Source of the DNA: Paenibacillus nuruki
GTDB lineage: Bacteria; Bacillota; Bacilli; Paenibacillales; Paenibacillaceae
DNA: 64,000 nt
Assembly (NCBI RefSeq): GCF_001721045.1
Contig: NZ_MDER01000044.1
Location: forward strand, 28,067-92,066
Direction: 5' to 3'
Shown here: positions 32,885-41,408 of the stretch, piece after piece
Numbering within the stretch: the first letter of the stretch is position 1
How the letters are laid out: the number at the start of each line of letters is the position of its first letter
The notes under the pieces: model-generated
Seen by the model: only the letters and a program-made list of their open reading frames with translations
What the model was told of the DNA's origin: nothing
Databases searched by the model: none
Translations under genes and position numbers: made by a program

Positions 32885-33841
32885 ATGGTATTACTGGGGT
32901 ATGCAATAATGTGCTTAATTTTTGGAACCACATTTCTAGCGATTAAGATCGGGGTCGATGCAGGATTACCGCCTTTCTTTTCCGCAGGAGTTCGTTTTTT
33001 AGCAGCAGGATTGATCTTAATGATCTGGATGTATGCACGTAAAAAGATCAGTTTCTCTTTATTACTACGCAAAGAAACGCTGTTTATTGGCGCAGGATTA
33101 ACCTTTTTTACATTTGCAGCTTTATATTGGGCTGAACAATATATTACGTCTGGTGTAGGTGCTGTTCTGTCTGCAACCGGTCCCGCTATTATTTTATTGA
33201 TAAGATCAGTGGTATTGAAAGATAAAGTACCGAGTATTTCATTTATCGGAGCGATGATCGGGTTAGTTGGAGTTGCTCTACTGATGTTACCGGGGTTATC
33301 CGGTCAGTATCATGCCCTATGGGTAATTGCTTGTCTGGTTGTCGTATTGGGGGAGTTCGGCTACGCAGCAGGAGCTGTTTATTCCAAACAAGTGGTTTCT
33401 AAATTACAGGGAAGTTCACCGATTGCACAAAATGCCGCTCAGATGATGCACGGAGGATGGATGTTATTGGTACTGTCTTTGATTACCGAACGGGGTCAAA
33501 TACATATGGAAACGATGTTCAATTCCGCAGCGATCGGTTCGTTGCTGTATTTAATTGTACTGGGATCTATGGGTGGGCATACGCTATTTTACTGGTTAAT
33601 TTCACGAACGAATCCAGTATTCCCTTCGACATGGTTATACATTTCACCGATTATTGCACTGGTACTGGGATGGTTGATCTATAAAGAACCACTCAATTGG
33701 GTGATGGGGGTAGGAGCCTTGATTATTCTAATCGGGGTGATTTTGACCAATATTGAGACGTTACGTTCTTTATTTGCCAGCCAACGGAACAAAGCATCAC
33801 GAGATAAAAAGGTGCCTATTGTGAAAGTGTACAAAAACTAA
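32885..33841 (+). CDS. EamA (DMT) family transporter
   Basis: Inner-membrane protein of 318 residues with ten predicted helices arranged as two EamA repeats. The first has IFGTTFLAIKIGVDAGLPPF and FLAAGLILMIWMYARKK; YWAEQYITSGVGAVLSATGPAI is a characteristic loop. The second starts near residue 150. The C-terminal 25 residues are polar and basic. GAGGAGG precedes the ATG. Such exporters move amino acids or metabolites. The divergent MocR regulator suggests a substrate linked to amino acid or vitamin B6 metabolism, which is an inference. Confidence 0.92.
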   Translation: MVLLGYAIMCLIFGTTFLAIKIGVDAGLPPFFSAGVRFLAAGLILMIWMYARKKISFSLLLRKETLFIGAGLTFFTFAALYWAEQYITSGVGAVLSATGPAIILLIRSVVLKDKVPSISFIGAMIGLVGVALLMLPGLSGQYHALWVIACLVVVLGEFGYAAGAVYSKQVVSKLQGSSPIAQNAAQMMHGGWMLLVLSLITERGQIHMETMFNSAAIGSLLYLIVLGSMGGHTLFYWLISRTNPVFPSTWLYISPIIALVLGWLIYKEPLNWVMGVGALIILIGVILTNIETLRSLFASQRNKASRDKKVPIVKVYKN

Positions 33842-33860
33842 ATCAAAATAGACTAAATCA

Positions 33861-33895
33861 AAAAAAGACCTCCTATCGGTTAGGAGGTCTTTTTG
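33861..33895 (+). terminator. Terminator after the EamA transporter
   Basis: AAAAAGACCTCCTA, loop TCGGT, TAGGAGGTCTTTTT. Confidence 0.88.
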
Positions 33896-33922
33896 TCTAA
33901 TGATCAGCGTATAACATTAACA

Positions 33923-34447
33923 TTATTGATTAATCGCATAAATACCGGGCTTGTTGTTTACAGGAGCGATCCATAATTCGCCATCACCAATCATGACACC
34001 CATATCACGTATAAATAATTCATCTAATCGTTGATTAGCTAATGCTTTTTTAACTTTAGCCGTCATAATGGTATTGTATTCGGTGATAAATTGCGACTGG
34101 TTTAGAATACTTCTTTTTTTGTTACTACTGTTAATCACTAAAGGATAAGAAATCCGTTTAGCAACGGCTTCTTTATTCCCTTTGGCTACTGCACGACGTA
34201 GATTCGCATAGAATCCTGTAAACTGTTTGACATTATCAAATCCAGCGACACTGACCAGTCTTTTTTGTTGTTCAGCGGTTAATTGATCCGCTTTGATAGG
34301 AGTAGTCGTTTCTGTAGAAGCTACTGTAGAGACCATCGGTTCAGTAGTAGCGGTATTCGTTTGTGCAGATGCTGAGAATGCCGGCATAGAAAGGGTTACA
34401 GCCAACATTGAAGTCATAACAATAGCGCTTCTTTTTTTACGATTCAT
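33923..34447 (-). CDS. Secreted protein, tandem paralog 1
   Basis: Protein of 174 residues starting MNRKKRSAIVMTSMLAVTLS with a signal peptide cleaved after about ASA. A Thr/Ser-rich stretch follows, then a domain of about 110 residues (FDNVKQFTGFYANLRRAVAK, KEAVAKRISYPLVIN, FITEYNTIMT, GDGELWIAPV). The helix-helix-strand pattern with a terminal strand pair could be NTF2/SnoaL-like, but that is a guess. AAGGAGG is eight bases from this ATG; the frame upstream to 34471 spans the ribosome site. It is closely related to the next gene. Confidence 0.75.
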   Translation of the reverse strand: MNRKKRSAIVMTSMLAVTLSMPAFSASAQTNTATTEPMVSTVASTETTTPIKADQLTAEQQKRLVSVAGFDNVKQFTGFYANLRRAVAKGNKEAVAKRISYPLVINSSNKKRSILNQSQFITEYNTIMTAKVKKALANQRLDELFIRDMGVMIGDGELWIAPVNNKPGIYAINQ

Positions 34448-34637
34448 TATCATTACCTCCTTGAGATTCATCTATTCAATAAGCACGTATCTAAAGTTGT
34501 TATCCAATAGTATGCGATCTCTTATAAAATAACAATATCGTAAAAGAATAGCAAATCAAAAGAATGAGCATCATGCTATACAAGCTAGATTAAGTATATA
34601 CACACCTTCTTATGTTCAAAGCTTTTCTGTAATGTGA

Positions 34638-35156
34638 TTACTGATGTATTTGTTGATTAATCGTATAGACACCTAGTTTGTTATCTAGAATAGCCATCCA
34701 TATTTCACCTCTACCTACCATAACACCTTGATCGCGTATAAATAATTCATCTAAACGTTGATTTGCCAGTGCTTTTTTAACTTCAGTCGTCATGATTTTA
34801 TCGTATTCAGCAATAAATTGTTTTTGATCCAAAATGCTTCTTTTTTTACTATTGCTGTATACAGACAACGGATAATTGATGCGCTTAGCCACAGCTTCTT
34901 TATTATTTTGGGCTACTGCACGACGAAGGTTAGCATAGAATCCGGTAAATTGTTTTACATTATCAAAGCCAGCTACCTCGATTAGACTTTTCTGTTGTTC
35001 AGCGGTTAAATGATCTACTTTAGCTTTAGTGGTCGTTTTAGTAGTAACCTCTTTTGTAGTGGTATTGCTTTGCGCTGATACTGATAATGCAGGTGCAGTA
35101 ATAGATAAAGCCAATACAGAAGTCATCACAATCGTTAATCCTTTTTGAACATTCAT
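34638..35156 (-). CDS. Secreted protein, tandem paralog 2
   Basis: Protein of 172 residues starting MNVQKGLTIVMTSVLALSIT with a signal peptide. It shares most of the mature domain with the downstream paralog (AGFDNVKQFTGFYANLRRAV, KKALANQRLDELFIRD), differing mainly in the Thr-rich linker and in the C-terminus. GGAGGAA precedes the ATG; the in-frame upstream extension to 35180 covers the ribosome site and is not used. A tandem duplication with separate promoters is likely. Function unknown. Confidence 0.75.
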   Translation of the reverse strand: MNVQKGLTIVMTSVLALSITAPALSVSAQSNTTTKEVTTKTTTKAKVDHLTAEQQKSLIEVAGFDNVKQFTGFYANLRRAVAQNNKEAVAKRINYPLSVYSNSKKRSILDQKQFIAEYDKIMTTEVKKALANQRLDELFIRDQGVMVGRGEIWMAILDNKLGVYTINQQIHQ

Positions 35157-35336
35157 ATTTAATTCCTCCAAAAAATTCATATAGTTAAAAAATGATTAGT
35201 AATAATCTAAAGTTATTATTCAATAGATTGCTATAGTTTGTAAAACCACAATATAGTAATCGCTAAGTAACAGGATAGTCATAGCAGAACGCCAAAATGT
35301 TAAAAAAATTACACCTATGATGAAAGGGAGATATCT

Positions 35337-35741
35337 ATGAAACCATCCGATCAACCTCCAAAATCAGCAGATCATACATATCATTACCGTGAAGAAATTC
35401 GAATGAATGTAGAGTCTAATTTCTATCATCCACCCAAATACAAAGAAGATTGGATACGCTGGGCAGATGAGACGATGGAAGTTCAGACTCAGCGAGAAGC
35501 CTATGAATGGATCAGCAGTGGAGCCTATAACGAAATCGGCAAATTATATGATGGATACCGTAGTCATGATCCTAAAATGGCAGAAACGCTAGCCTTTCAA
35601 TTACTTCAACGACAGACGTTCCAAGAACCAACGTACCGCATTTACACCGATGTTGACCACGAAGCAAAGCCCAATTGGTATATGGTCTGGGTTGAAAAGA
35701 TAGACAATGTAGAAAAAAATGAAAATAAAGTAACAGAATAG
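35337..35741 (+). CDS. Hypothetical protein
   Basis: Protein of 134 residues, soluble, with no signal peptide or membrane helix. It is rich in Tyr, Trp and charged residues (YHPPKYKEDWIRWADETMEV, GKLYDGYRSHDPKMAETLAF, ANWYMVW-like C-terminal strand). AAGGGAG precedes the ATG. I do not recognise the family. A terminator follows 50 bases later. Confidence 0.65.
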   Translation: MKPSDQPPKSADHTYHYREEIRMNVESNFYHPPKYKEDWIRWADETMEVQTQREAYEWISSGAYNEIGKLYDGYRSHDPKMAETLAFQLLQRQTFQEPTYRIYTDVDHEAKPNWYMVWVEKIDNVEKNENKVTE

Positions 35742-35789
35742 CGACGTATATAGGTATAAGCTCACCCTTCAACTGCAAATTTGCCCACA

Positions 35790-35828
35790 AAAAAAGGTAG
35801 ACCCCGTATAAGGTCTACCTCTTTTTTT
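35790..35828. terminator. Terminator between the hypothetical gene and kimA
   Basis: AAAAAAGGTAGACC pairs with GGTCTACC, followed by CTTTTTTT. Its A-run may make it bidirectional. Confidence 0.8.
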
Positions 35829-35867
35829 ATATTTTACATGCAGATATGCTTTTAACTATGCCATGAT

Positions 35868-37685
35868 CTATTTATTCAAATGATAAGGAACTGTAGCAAC
35901 AACGACATCTTTGTAGTTGATCAGATAAGCACGCATCAATAGACTGGTCTGATTATGCAGAATCGTTTCCCACCAGTGATGAGTGACGAATTGCGGAATC
36001 AATACGGTAATATGATCGGTTGCTGATGTCTTCCATTCCACCGTATCTATAAAGCGGCGCAAAGGACCTAGAATACTGCGATACCGTGATTTCAGTACAA
36101 TCAGACGAACACCGGGATTCCATTCTTCCCATTTCTGTTCCATCTTATGAATCGCTTCATCATCGAAACCAACATAGACAGCAAGTACATTAGGAGACAA
36201 TGTTTTGGCGTAACTGATTGTATTCATTACTACACGTGTAATCCCTGCCACTGGAATAATAATCGTATTGCCTTTAACTTCTGGCTTATCGACTTTGATA
36301 TCGATTCGTAACTGTTCTGCTGTATTCTCATAATGCGTATAGATTTTGTAGAAAATATACACGACCAACGGTAAGAAGATAAAGATAACCCAGACTTGCG
36401 AGAATTTGGTGAAAATAAAGATTAACGTAATCGACAATGTCGTTAACATACCTACTGTGTTAATCGTTAACTTTAATCCCCAATTGGATGGCTTCAGACG
36501 AATCCAGCGAATCATCATACCTAATTGCGATAAGGTAAATGGAATAAATACACCAACCGCATACAAAGGAATCAGATTTTCAGTATCCCCTTTAAACACA
36601 ATCACTAACAATGCAGACAATACGCTCAAAATAATAATACCGTTAGAGAAACCTAGACGGTCACCACGCACCATAAACATATGAGGCATATATTTATCTT
36701 TTGCTAACATAAAAGCAAGTAGCGGGAACGCAGAGTACGCTGTATTGGCTGCTAGAAACAGAATCAATGCCGTAACACCCTGTATAATGTAATAAAGCGT
36801 ACCATGGCCAAACGTCATTCGTGCGATTTGTGAAATAACCGTTTCGGTTGCACTTGGATGAATACCGTACCAGTAAGCTAGTAATGTAATACCGATAAAC
36901 ATTGCGCCCAAAATAATACCCATCATCAATAGTGTAGCCGCCGCATTTTTTTCAGCAGGCTTACGGAAGTTAGGAATAGCATTGGAGACGGCCTCTACCC
37001 CGGTTAATGCCGAACAACCCGAGCTAAATGCTTTGAGTAATAAGAACAGACTGACATTCGAAACGGTGCTATCAAATTGCGGAGCTGCGGCTTCGATCCC
37101 GCCTGTGAAATAACGAATCACACCTGTGATAATCAATACAAAAATAGCGATAACAAACAAATAAATAGGAACAGCGAGTACAGATGCAGATTCGGTCACA
37201 CCGCGCAGATTCATAATCGTTAAAAAGACAATCATGACAAGGGCGATCAGAACCCGGTGATCATGTAATACTGGAAAAGCCGATGTGATTGCATCTGTTC
37301 CAGCAGATGAACTTACGGCTACGGTTAGGATATAATCAACAAGTAAAGATCCCCCTGCTATTAAGCTAGGTGCTTTACCGATATTATCCTTGGCGACAAT
37401 ATAAGCGCCACCACCTGTCGGATACGCAAAAATCGTCTGACGATACGAAATAATCAGAATAACCAACAAACCGAGTACGGCGATAGAGATTGGAACGGAA
37501 TACCATAAAGCCGCAAATCCAGCAACCATGAGGACAAGCAAAATTTGCTCTGTTCCGTATGCCACCGAGGATAGCGCATCGGAAGAAAGAATTGCTAATG
37601 CTTTGAGCCGACCTAATTTTTCAGCTTCGAGTTCTGCTGACTTCATCGGCCTTCCGATTAATATACGCTTGAACTTACCCAACAT
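35868..37685 (-). CDS. kimA: KimA-type high-affinity potassium importer (KUP superfamily)
   Basis: Membrane protein of 605 residues with about twelve helices. It is close along its length to Bacillus KimA (YdaO): ALAILSSDALSSVAYGTEQI, YRQTIFAYPTGGGAYIVAKDN, AGGSLLVDYILTVAVSSSAG, LLLKAFSSGCSALTGVEAVS, YMPHMFMVRGDRLGFSNGII and YAVGVFIPFTLSQLGM. The cytoplasmic USP-like C-terminal domain from about residue 460 (NTIIIPVAGITRVVMNTISY ... YRSILGPLRRFIDTVE) is the part that binds c-di-AMP in Bacillus. It is a proton/K symporter there. ATG 37685 has AAGGTG eight bases upstream; GTG 37694 is the alternative. The 277-base upstream region shows no ydaO-type riboswitch. Confidence 0.93.
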   Translation of the reverse strand: MLGKFKRILIGRPMKSAELEAEKLGRLKALAILSSDALSSVAYGTEQILLVLMVAGFAALWYSVPISIAVLGLLVILIISYRQTIFAYPTGGGAYIVAKDNIGKAPSLIAGGSLLVDYILTVAVSSSAGTDAITSAFPVLHDHRVLIALVMIVFLTIMNLRGVTESASVLAVPIYLFVIAIFVLIITGVIRYFTGGIEAAAPQFDSTVSNVSLFLLLKAFSSGCSALTGVEAVSNAIPNFRKPAEKNAAATLLMMGIILGAMFIGITLLAYWYGIHPSATETVISQIARMTFGHGTLYYIIQGVTALILFLAANTAYSAFPLLAFMLAKDKYMPHMFMVRGDRLGFSNGIIILSVLSALLVIVFKGDTENLIPLYAVGVFIPFTLSQLGMMIRWIRLKPSNWGLKLTINTVGMLTTLSITLIFIFTKFSQVWVIFIFLPLVVYIFYKIYTHYENTAEQLRIDIKVDKPEVKGNTIIIPVAGITRVVMNTISYAKTLSPNVLAVYVGFDDEAIHKMEQKWEEWNPGVRLIVLKSRYRSILGPLRRFIDTVEWKTSATDHITVLIPQFVTHHWWETILHNQTSLLMRAYLINYKDVVVATVPYHLNK

Positions 37686-37963
37686 CTTGTGCACACCTTC
37701 ATTTCTTGAAATTTGGAAAGACTAATTAGTTTACGTGTTATAGATACTCATTTCGTACAAGCCAAGCATGAAAAACAATGCTTGTTTAAGCTAGCTTTTA
37801 AGGCAAGCGTATATCATTATACTCTAGGTTTGTAAAAAGTCATCCCCTATTTTAAACAAAATGTATAAGTAAAAATAGACAGTGTATTATTTTGAATCGC
37901 TTATACTATTATCTTCGTATATAAGACATTAAGAGATCATACAAAAATAGCAGGGAGAACCAT

Positions 37964-38206
37964 ATGAAAAAAGTCATGCGTCGCATCCTTTGGGGATTAT
38001 CGATCGTTGTTTTTATCGGAATTATTACGTGTTTTTATCTAGGATATTTTATGTATGCTTACGGTCTTATCTTTCTTGTAATCAGTATTTTATTCGGTAT
38101 CGGGCAGATTGCACAGGTCAATAATAGTGTGTGGTTACACCAAAATGGATATGATCGTCATATGAGAGAACGGATCGAGCGAGAGCAACGGAATCGGGAA
38201 GAATAA
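37964..38206 (+). CDS. Small two-helix membrane protein
   Basis: Protein of 80 residues with helices at about residues 10-30 (WGLSIVVFIGIITCFYLGY) and 31-52 (YGLIFLVISILFGIGQI) and a charged C-terminal tail (RHMRERIEREQRNREE). GGGAG lies about seven bases before the ATG. Family not recognised. Divergent from kimA and not obviously in an operon. Confidence 0.6.
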   Translation: MKKVMRRILWGLSIVVFIGIITCFYLGYFMYAYGLIFLVISILFGIGQIAQVNNSVWLHQNGYDRHMRERIEREQRNREE

Positions 38207-38321
38207 GTTGTAAAGGTGGTTAATTTAGTTCAAATTGCATTCATTTATAGGGCTATAGAAGGTTCCAAATCTAACACGACCTGATAACATAGAGTTACTA
38301 CTATATTCAGGAGGTTGTTAT

Positions 38322-38972
38322 ATGAAGAAGAAGCATTGGTTAGTGACAGCAGCAGTTGTAGGTATGGCTTTGACAGGATCAGCAGGGGTGTATGCGGGTA
38401 CGAACTTGGAAAGTATTAAAGCATCGCTTAATCATGGTCTGGGGATTCAGGTGAATGGTTCAGCATATACGCCTACAGCTAATGGTAAAAAACTAGCTCC
38501 GATCTCTTATCAAGGAACAACTTATCTTCCTGTACGTTCTATTGGTGAAGCGCTAAATACACCGGTTAGCTTTGATGCCGCAAGCAACAAAGTCATTATC
38601 GGTAGTGGTTCTTCTACAGGAACACCAGCTACACCAGCAGTCTCCACAGCTGTAATCAAAACGAAATATTTACCAACCGATTTTCCTTTTCCTAAAGATG
38701 CGAAGCAAGTCAGTCTAGTTGAAAATGTAGCAGATAACAAAAAACAGGTTTCCCTGTTGTACTCTACCAAATCCAATCTACTTGAACTGGGCAATACATA
38801 TAAAGACTATTATTTGAGCAAAGATGTAACCAAAAAGAGTGAGATCATTGAAGCGGATAACTTGAGCATTGTAAGCTCTAAAGATAATGATTTTGTGGTA
38901 TCGATTAACAGTTCACCGATCATTAATCAGACAGGCGCTTACGAAATCAGTGTAGTCTGGAAAGAGCAATAA
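38322..38972 (+). CDS. Secreted stalk-domain protein (copper amine oxidase N-like), short paralog
   Basis: The 216-residue protein has a signal peptide (WLVTAAVVGMALTGSAGVYA). It continues with a stalk domain (GIQVNGSAYTP ... ISYQGTTYLPVRSIGEALNT), which is the Cu_amine_oxidN1 pattern common on the Paenibacillus surface. After a short Thr/Pro linker comes a C-terminal domain of about 105 residues beginning TKYLPTDFPFPKDAKQVSLV. The paralog at 48136 has the same two domains with a longer linker. AGGAGG precedes the ATG. Function unknown; a surface or wall-associated role is likely. Confidence 0.82.
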   Translation: MKKKHWLVTAAVVGMALTGSAGVYAGTNLESIKASLNHGLGIQVNGSAYTPTANGKKLAPISYQGTTYLPVRSIGEALNTPVSFDAASNKVIIGSGSSTGTPATPAVSTAVIKTKYLPTDFPFPKDAKQVSLVENVADNKKQVSLLYSTKSNLLELGNTYKDYYLSKDVTKKSEIIEADNLSIVSSKDNDFVVSINSSPIINQTGAYEISVVWKEQ

Positions 38973-38988
38973 TAGTAGCTGAATCACC

Positions 38989-39036
38989 AAAAAAGCTTGC
39001 AATTCTCCTTATTCTCAGGAGGATTGCAAGCTTTTT
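38989..39036. terminator. Terminator between the stalk protein and the LacI gene
   Basis: AAAAAGCTTGCAATTCTCC pairs with GGAGGATTGCAAGCTTTTT; symmetric enough to serve both convergent genes. Confidence 0.85.
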
Positions 39037-39037
39037 G

Positions 39038-40102
39038 TTATGCTCGGGAAGAAAGAGAAGACTTCGGTACCACGGCTGAAGATTCACGAAAAATAGGATG
39101 AGTCTGGATATGAGCGATCTGATAAGGACGAGTAGGATTTTTGATTCGTGCTAATAAGGTTTCTGCGGCTTGTATTCCCATATCGTTACTGAAAATATGC
39201 ACTGTCGTTAAAGGGGGCTCTACAATACGAGACTCCGAAGCATCATCAAATCCACAGACTGCAATATCTTCAGGAATTTTAATTTGATTCGCTTTGAGCA
39301 CTTGCATAAGATGAACAGCGCTAAAATCATTCGTACATATAAAAGCAGAAGGTTTGTGAGTCATCGCTTTGAATTGACGATCAATCCAGTCTTTGGCTTT
39401 AAAAATTTCTTCGTCTTTGCCTAAAATGCAAAAAGAACGATCTAAAGTGATACCTGCTTCTAACAGAGCACGGTTAAACCCGATCCAGCGTTCATTGAAG
39501 CTTTTACAGTGATTGTAATCGCCTACAAAACCAATCTGCTGATGCCCTTGTTGAATTAAATGTTTGGTCATTTCATAGACGCTGTATTCATTTTCCATCA
39601 GTAAAAGATCGGCTTGTAATGAAGGAGACGCTAAATCGACTGCACAGTCTATAAAAATAGTCGGTAAACCTAGACTGGTGATTTTTTGGCTATATTCTTT
39701 ATCAAATAATTCGATGCAAATAATTCCATCCACTTTGGACGCTTCAAAGTTATTCGGCAAAGTCAGCGACTGCATATCGGCTTCACGCACAATATGAATC
39801 GAAATCGTATATCCTTCCATACTGATTCTTTTTTCAAGTCCACTAATAAGCAAAGTACCAAAATGTGAATTATTCGGTAGGCTAGACGTTAACAAAGCTA
39901 CGTTACCGGTAGACTTAGGCATTAAATAGTCAGATTCTACATAAGCAAATTGTTTATATTTTAATTCGGCTGCTTTTTGAATGACTTTATTTCGTGTTTC
40001 GATCGGAATGTTCTCGTTACCATTAATAGCTTTGGAAGCGGTATTACGGGATATATTTAAAGCGTCTGCAATATCCTGAATAGTCACTTTTTCTTTCTTC
40101 AT
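39038..40102 (-). CDS. LacI family regulator of the fructan operon
   Basis: Repressor of 354 residues. An N-terminal LacI helix-turn-helix (VTIQDIADALNISRNTASKAIN) is followed by the sensor domain (NVALLTSSLPNNSHFGTLLI, KVDGIICIELFDKEYSQKIT, GLPTIFIDCAVD, QIGFVGDYNHCKSF, PSAFICTNDFSAVHLMQVL, AVCGFDDASESRIVEPPLTT). It diverges from the GH32/ABC operon across a 338-base region with inverted repeats built on TGTAAA/TTTACA. It is the probable sugar-responsive repressor of that operon. AGGTGG lies ten bases before the ATG at 40102; the frame to 40126 lacks a ribosome site. Confidence 0.9.
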   Translation of the reverse strand: MKKEKVTIQDIADALNISRNTASKAINGNENIPIETRNKVIQKAAELKYKQFAYVESDYLMPKSTGNVALLTSSLPNNSHFGTLLISGLEKRISMEGYTISIHIVREADMQSLTLPNNFEASKVDGIICIELFDKEYSQKITSLGLPTIFIDCAVDLASPSLQADLLLMENEYSVYEMTKHLIQQGHQQIGFVGDYNHCKSFNERWIGFNRALLEAGITLDRSFCILGKDEEIFKAKDWIDRQFKAMTHKPSAFICTNDFSAVHLMQVLKANQIKIPEDIAVCGFDDASESRIVEPPLTTVHIFSNDMGIQAAETLLARIKNPTRPYQIAHIQTHPIFRESSAVVPKSSLSSRA

Positions 40103-40224
40103 GATCGTTTGTCCACCTTTAACCATCCTATATTTGCAAAAGAAATCATTACAGATTTAGGATAATCTCTTTTATTCGTTATTTGTATTAAATGTATAAT
40201 AATTCGTATTGAATAGCAACTTTT

Positions 40225-40240
40225 GTTTACAAATGTAAAC
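40225..40240. promoter_or_regulatory. Inverted repeat, candidate LacI operator 1
   Basis: GTTTAC-AAAT-GTAAAC is a perfect 6-base dyad, about 110 bases before the predicted -35 of the permease operon. Confidence 0.5.
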
Positions 40241-40309
40241 TTTAATTTGTGCATTTTACGCATATGATATCTTCATTTATATCCATAATGTAAATTAAAT
40301 AAATGCAAA

Positions 40310-40329
40310 TGTAAAATATTATTTTTACA
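40310..40329. promoter_or_regulatory. Inverted repeat, candidate LacI operator 2
   Basis: TGTAAAA-TATTAT-TTTTACA is a perfect 7-base dyad ending eight bases before the predicted -35 element. Confidence 0.5.
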
Positions 40330-40336
40330 AAATGTA

Positions 40337-40365
40337 TTGACGAATGAACAAATTGTTTGTTAAAT
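40337..40365 (+). promoter_or_regulatory. Predicted promoter of the fructan operon
   Basis: TTGACG at 40337-40342, a 17-base spacer and TTAAAT at 40360-40365; the -10 is weak, as expected for a regulated promoter. Confidence 0.5.
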
Positions 40366-40440
40366 TGTAAATCAGAGTCAAGCAAAACAAAATGTAAGCC
40401 CTTTCTAAATACAGGACAGGACTTGAAGGAGTGAACGCAT

Positions 40441-41394
40441 GTGGATGGAGTAGGACAGAAAATAAAAGCAAGAAAAGGTGAAACCGCACACAGGAAAACA
40501 TTAAAGAAAAGGCACAATCATTATTTTCTGTATGCTTTGTTAGCCCCGGCACTGATCCTGACTATTATATTCAAATATGTACCCATGTACGGAGCCGTTA
40601 TCGCATTTAAAGATTTCAGTCCACTCAAAGGCATTATGCGAAGTGATTGGGTCGGATTTAAATATTTCGAGAAATTTTTGAACTCTCCGAACTTTACAGA
40701 TATTTTTACTAACACGATCTCGTTGAGTCTATTCGGTCTCATTTGTAGCTTTCCTATTCCTATTATATTAGCGCTGATGTTAAACCAAGTAAGGCAAGCC
40801 AAAATAAAGAAAAATGTACAGTTAATCTTGTACGCACCTAACTTTATATCGGTTGTTGTTATTGTAGGGATGTTATTTATTTTCTTATCTCCTGTTGGTC
40901 CAATCAATCAACTGGTTAGTGCCATATTTGGTCAACCGTTAATGTTTATGTCGGAACCTGGTTATTTTAGATCGATTTATATTTTATCCGGTATCTGGCA
41001 AGGCGCAGGATGGTCTTCGATTATTTACGTAGCTGCTCTGGCGGGCGTTGATCCTGAGCTACATAATGCCGCTAGTCTGGATGGGGCGAATATTTTTCAA
41101 CGTATTCTTCATATTGATCTTCCTACGATCAGACCTATTATGGCGATTGTATTTATTCTAGCAGCAGGTGGTATTATGTCGATCGGTTTCGAGAAAGCAT
41201 ATCTTATGCAGACCTCGATGAATTTACCTTCTTCAGAAATCATTTCAACTTATGTTTACAAAGTAGGGCTACAAGCAGGCGACTATTCTTATTCTGCGGC
41301 TGTTGGATTGTTTAACTCCGTGATTAACGTCTTTTTATTAGTAGCAGTGAACTTTGTAGTCAAAAAACTCAATGAGGGCGAAGGGCTCTATTAA
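40441..41394 (+). CDS. ABC permease, LplB/YtcP-type, fructan operon
   Basis: Permease of 317 residues with a basic polar N-terminus of 30 residues followed by six helices. HYFLYALLAPALILTIIFKY and VPMYGAVIAFKDFSP are the LplB signature, and the EAA loop reads NAASLDGANIFQRILHIDLP. The start is GTG at 40441 with AAGGAG ten bases upstream; the overlapping ATG at 40439 is out of frame and stops after four codons. It forms the importer with the next two genes. The LplB/LplC/LipO class is common for plant and fructan oligosaccharides in Paenibacillus. Confidence 0.93.
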   Translation: MDGVGQKIKARKGETAHRKTLKKRHNHYFLYALLAPALILTIIFKYVPMYGAVIAFKDFSPLKGIMRSDWVGFKYFEKFLNSPNFTDIFTNTISLSLFGLICSFPIPIILALMLNQVRQAKIKKNVQLILYAPNFISVVVIVGMLFIFLSPVGPINQLVSAIFGQPLMFMSEPGYFRSIYILSGIWQGAGWSSIIYVAALAGVDPELHNAASLDGANIFQRILHIDLPTIRPIMAIVFILAAGGIMSIGFEKAYLMQTSMNLPSSEIISTYVYKVGLQAGDYSYSAAVGLFNSVINVFLLVAVNFVVKKLNEGEGLY

Positions 41395-41408
41395 GGAAGG
41401 TGTAAGCG

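Larger units (their letters stand above)
40103..40440. promoter_or_regulatory. Divergent control region of the fructan operon
   Basis: AT-rich 338-base region between the LacI gene and the first permease. It holds two TGTAAA-based inverted repeats and a -35/-10 pair, listed separately. TTGTTTGTTAAATTGTAAATC near the -10 adds another TGTAAA-type half site. Confidence 0.55.

Noticed and set aside
37686..37963. ydaO-type c-di-AMP riboswitch upstream of kimA
   Set aside because: Expected from Bacillus, but none of the conserved core sequences could be found by eye.
40242..40552. Two antisense open frames in the fructan control region
   Set aside because: They overlap the predicted promoter and the permease N-terminus, lack ribosome sites and look like translated AT-rich DNA.
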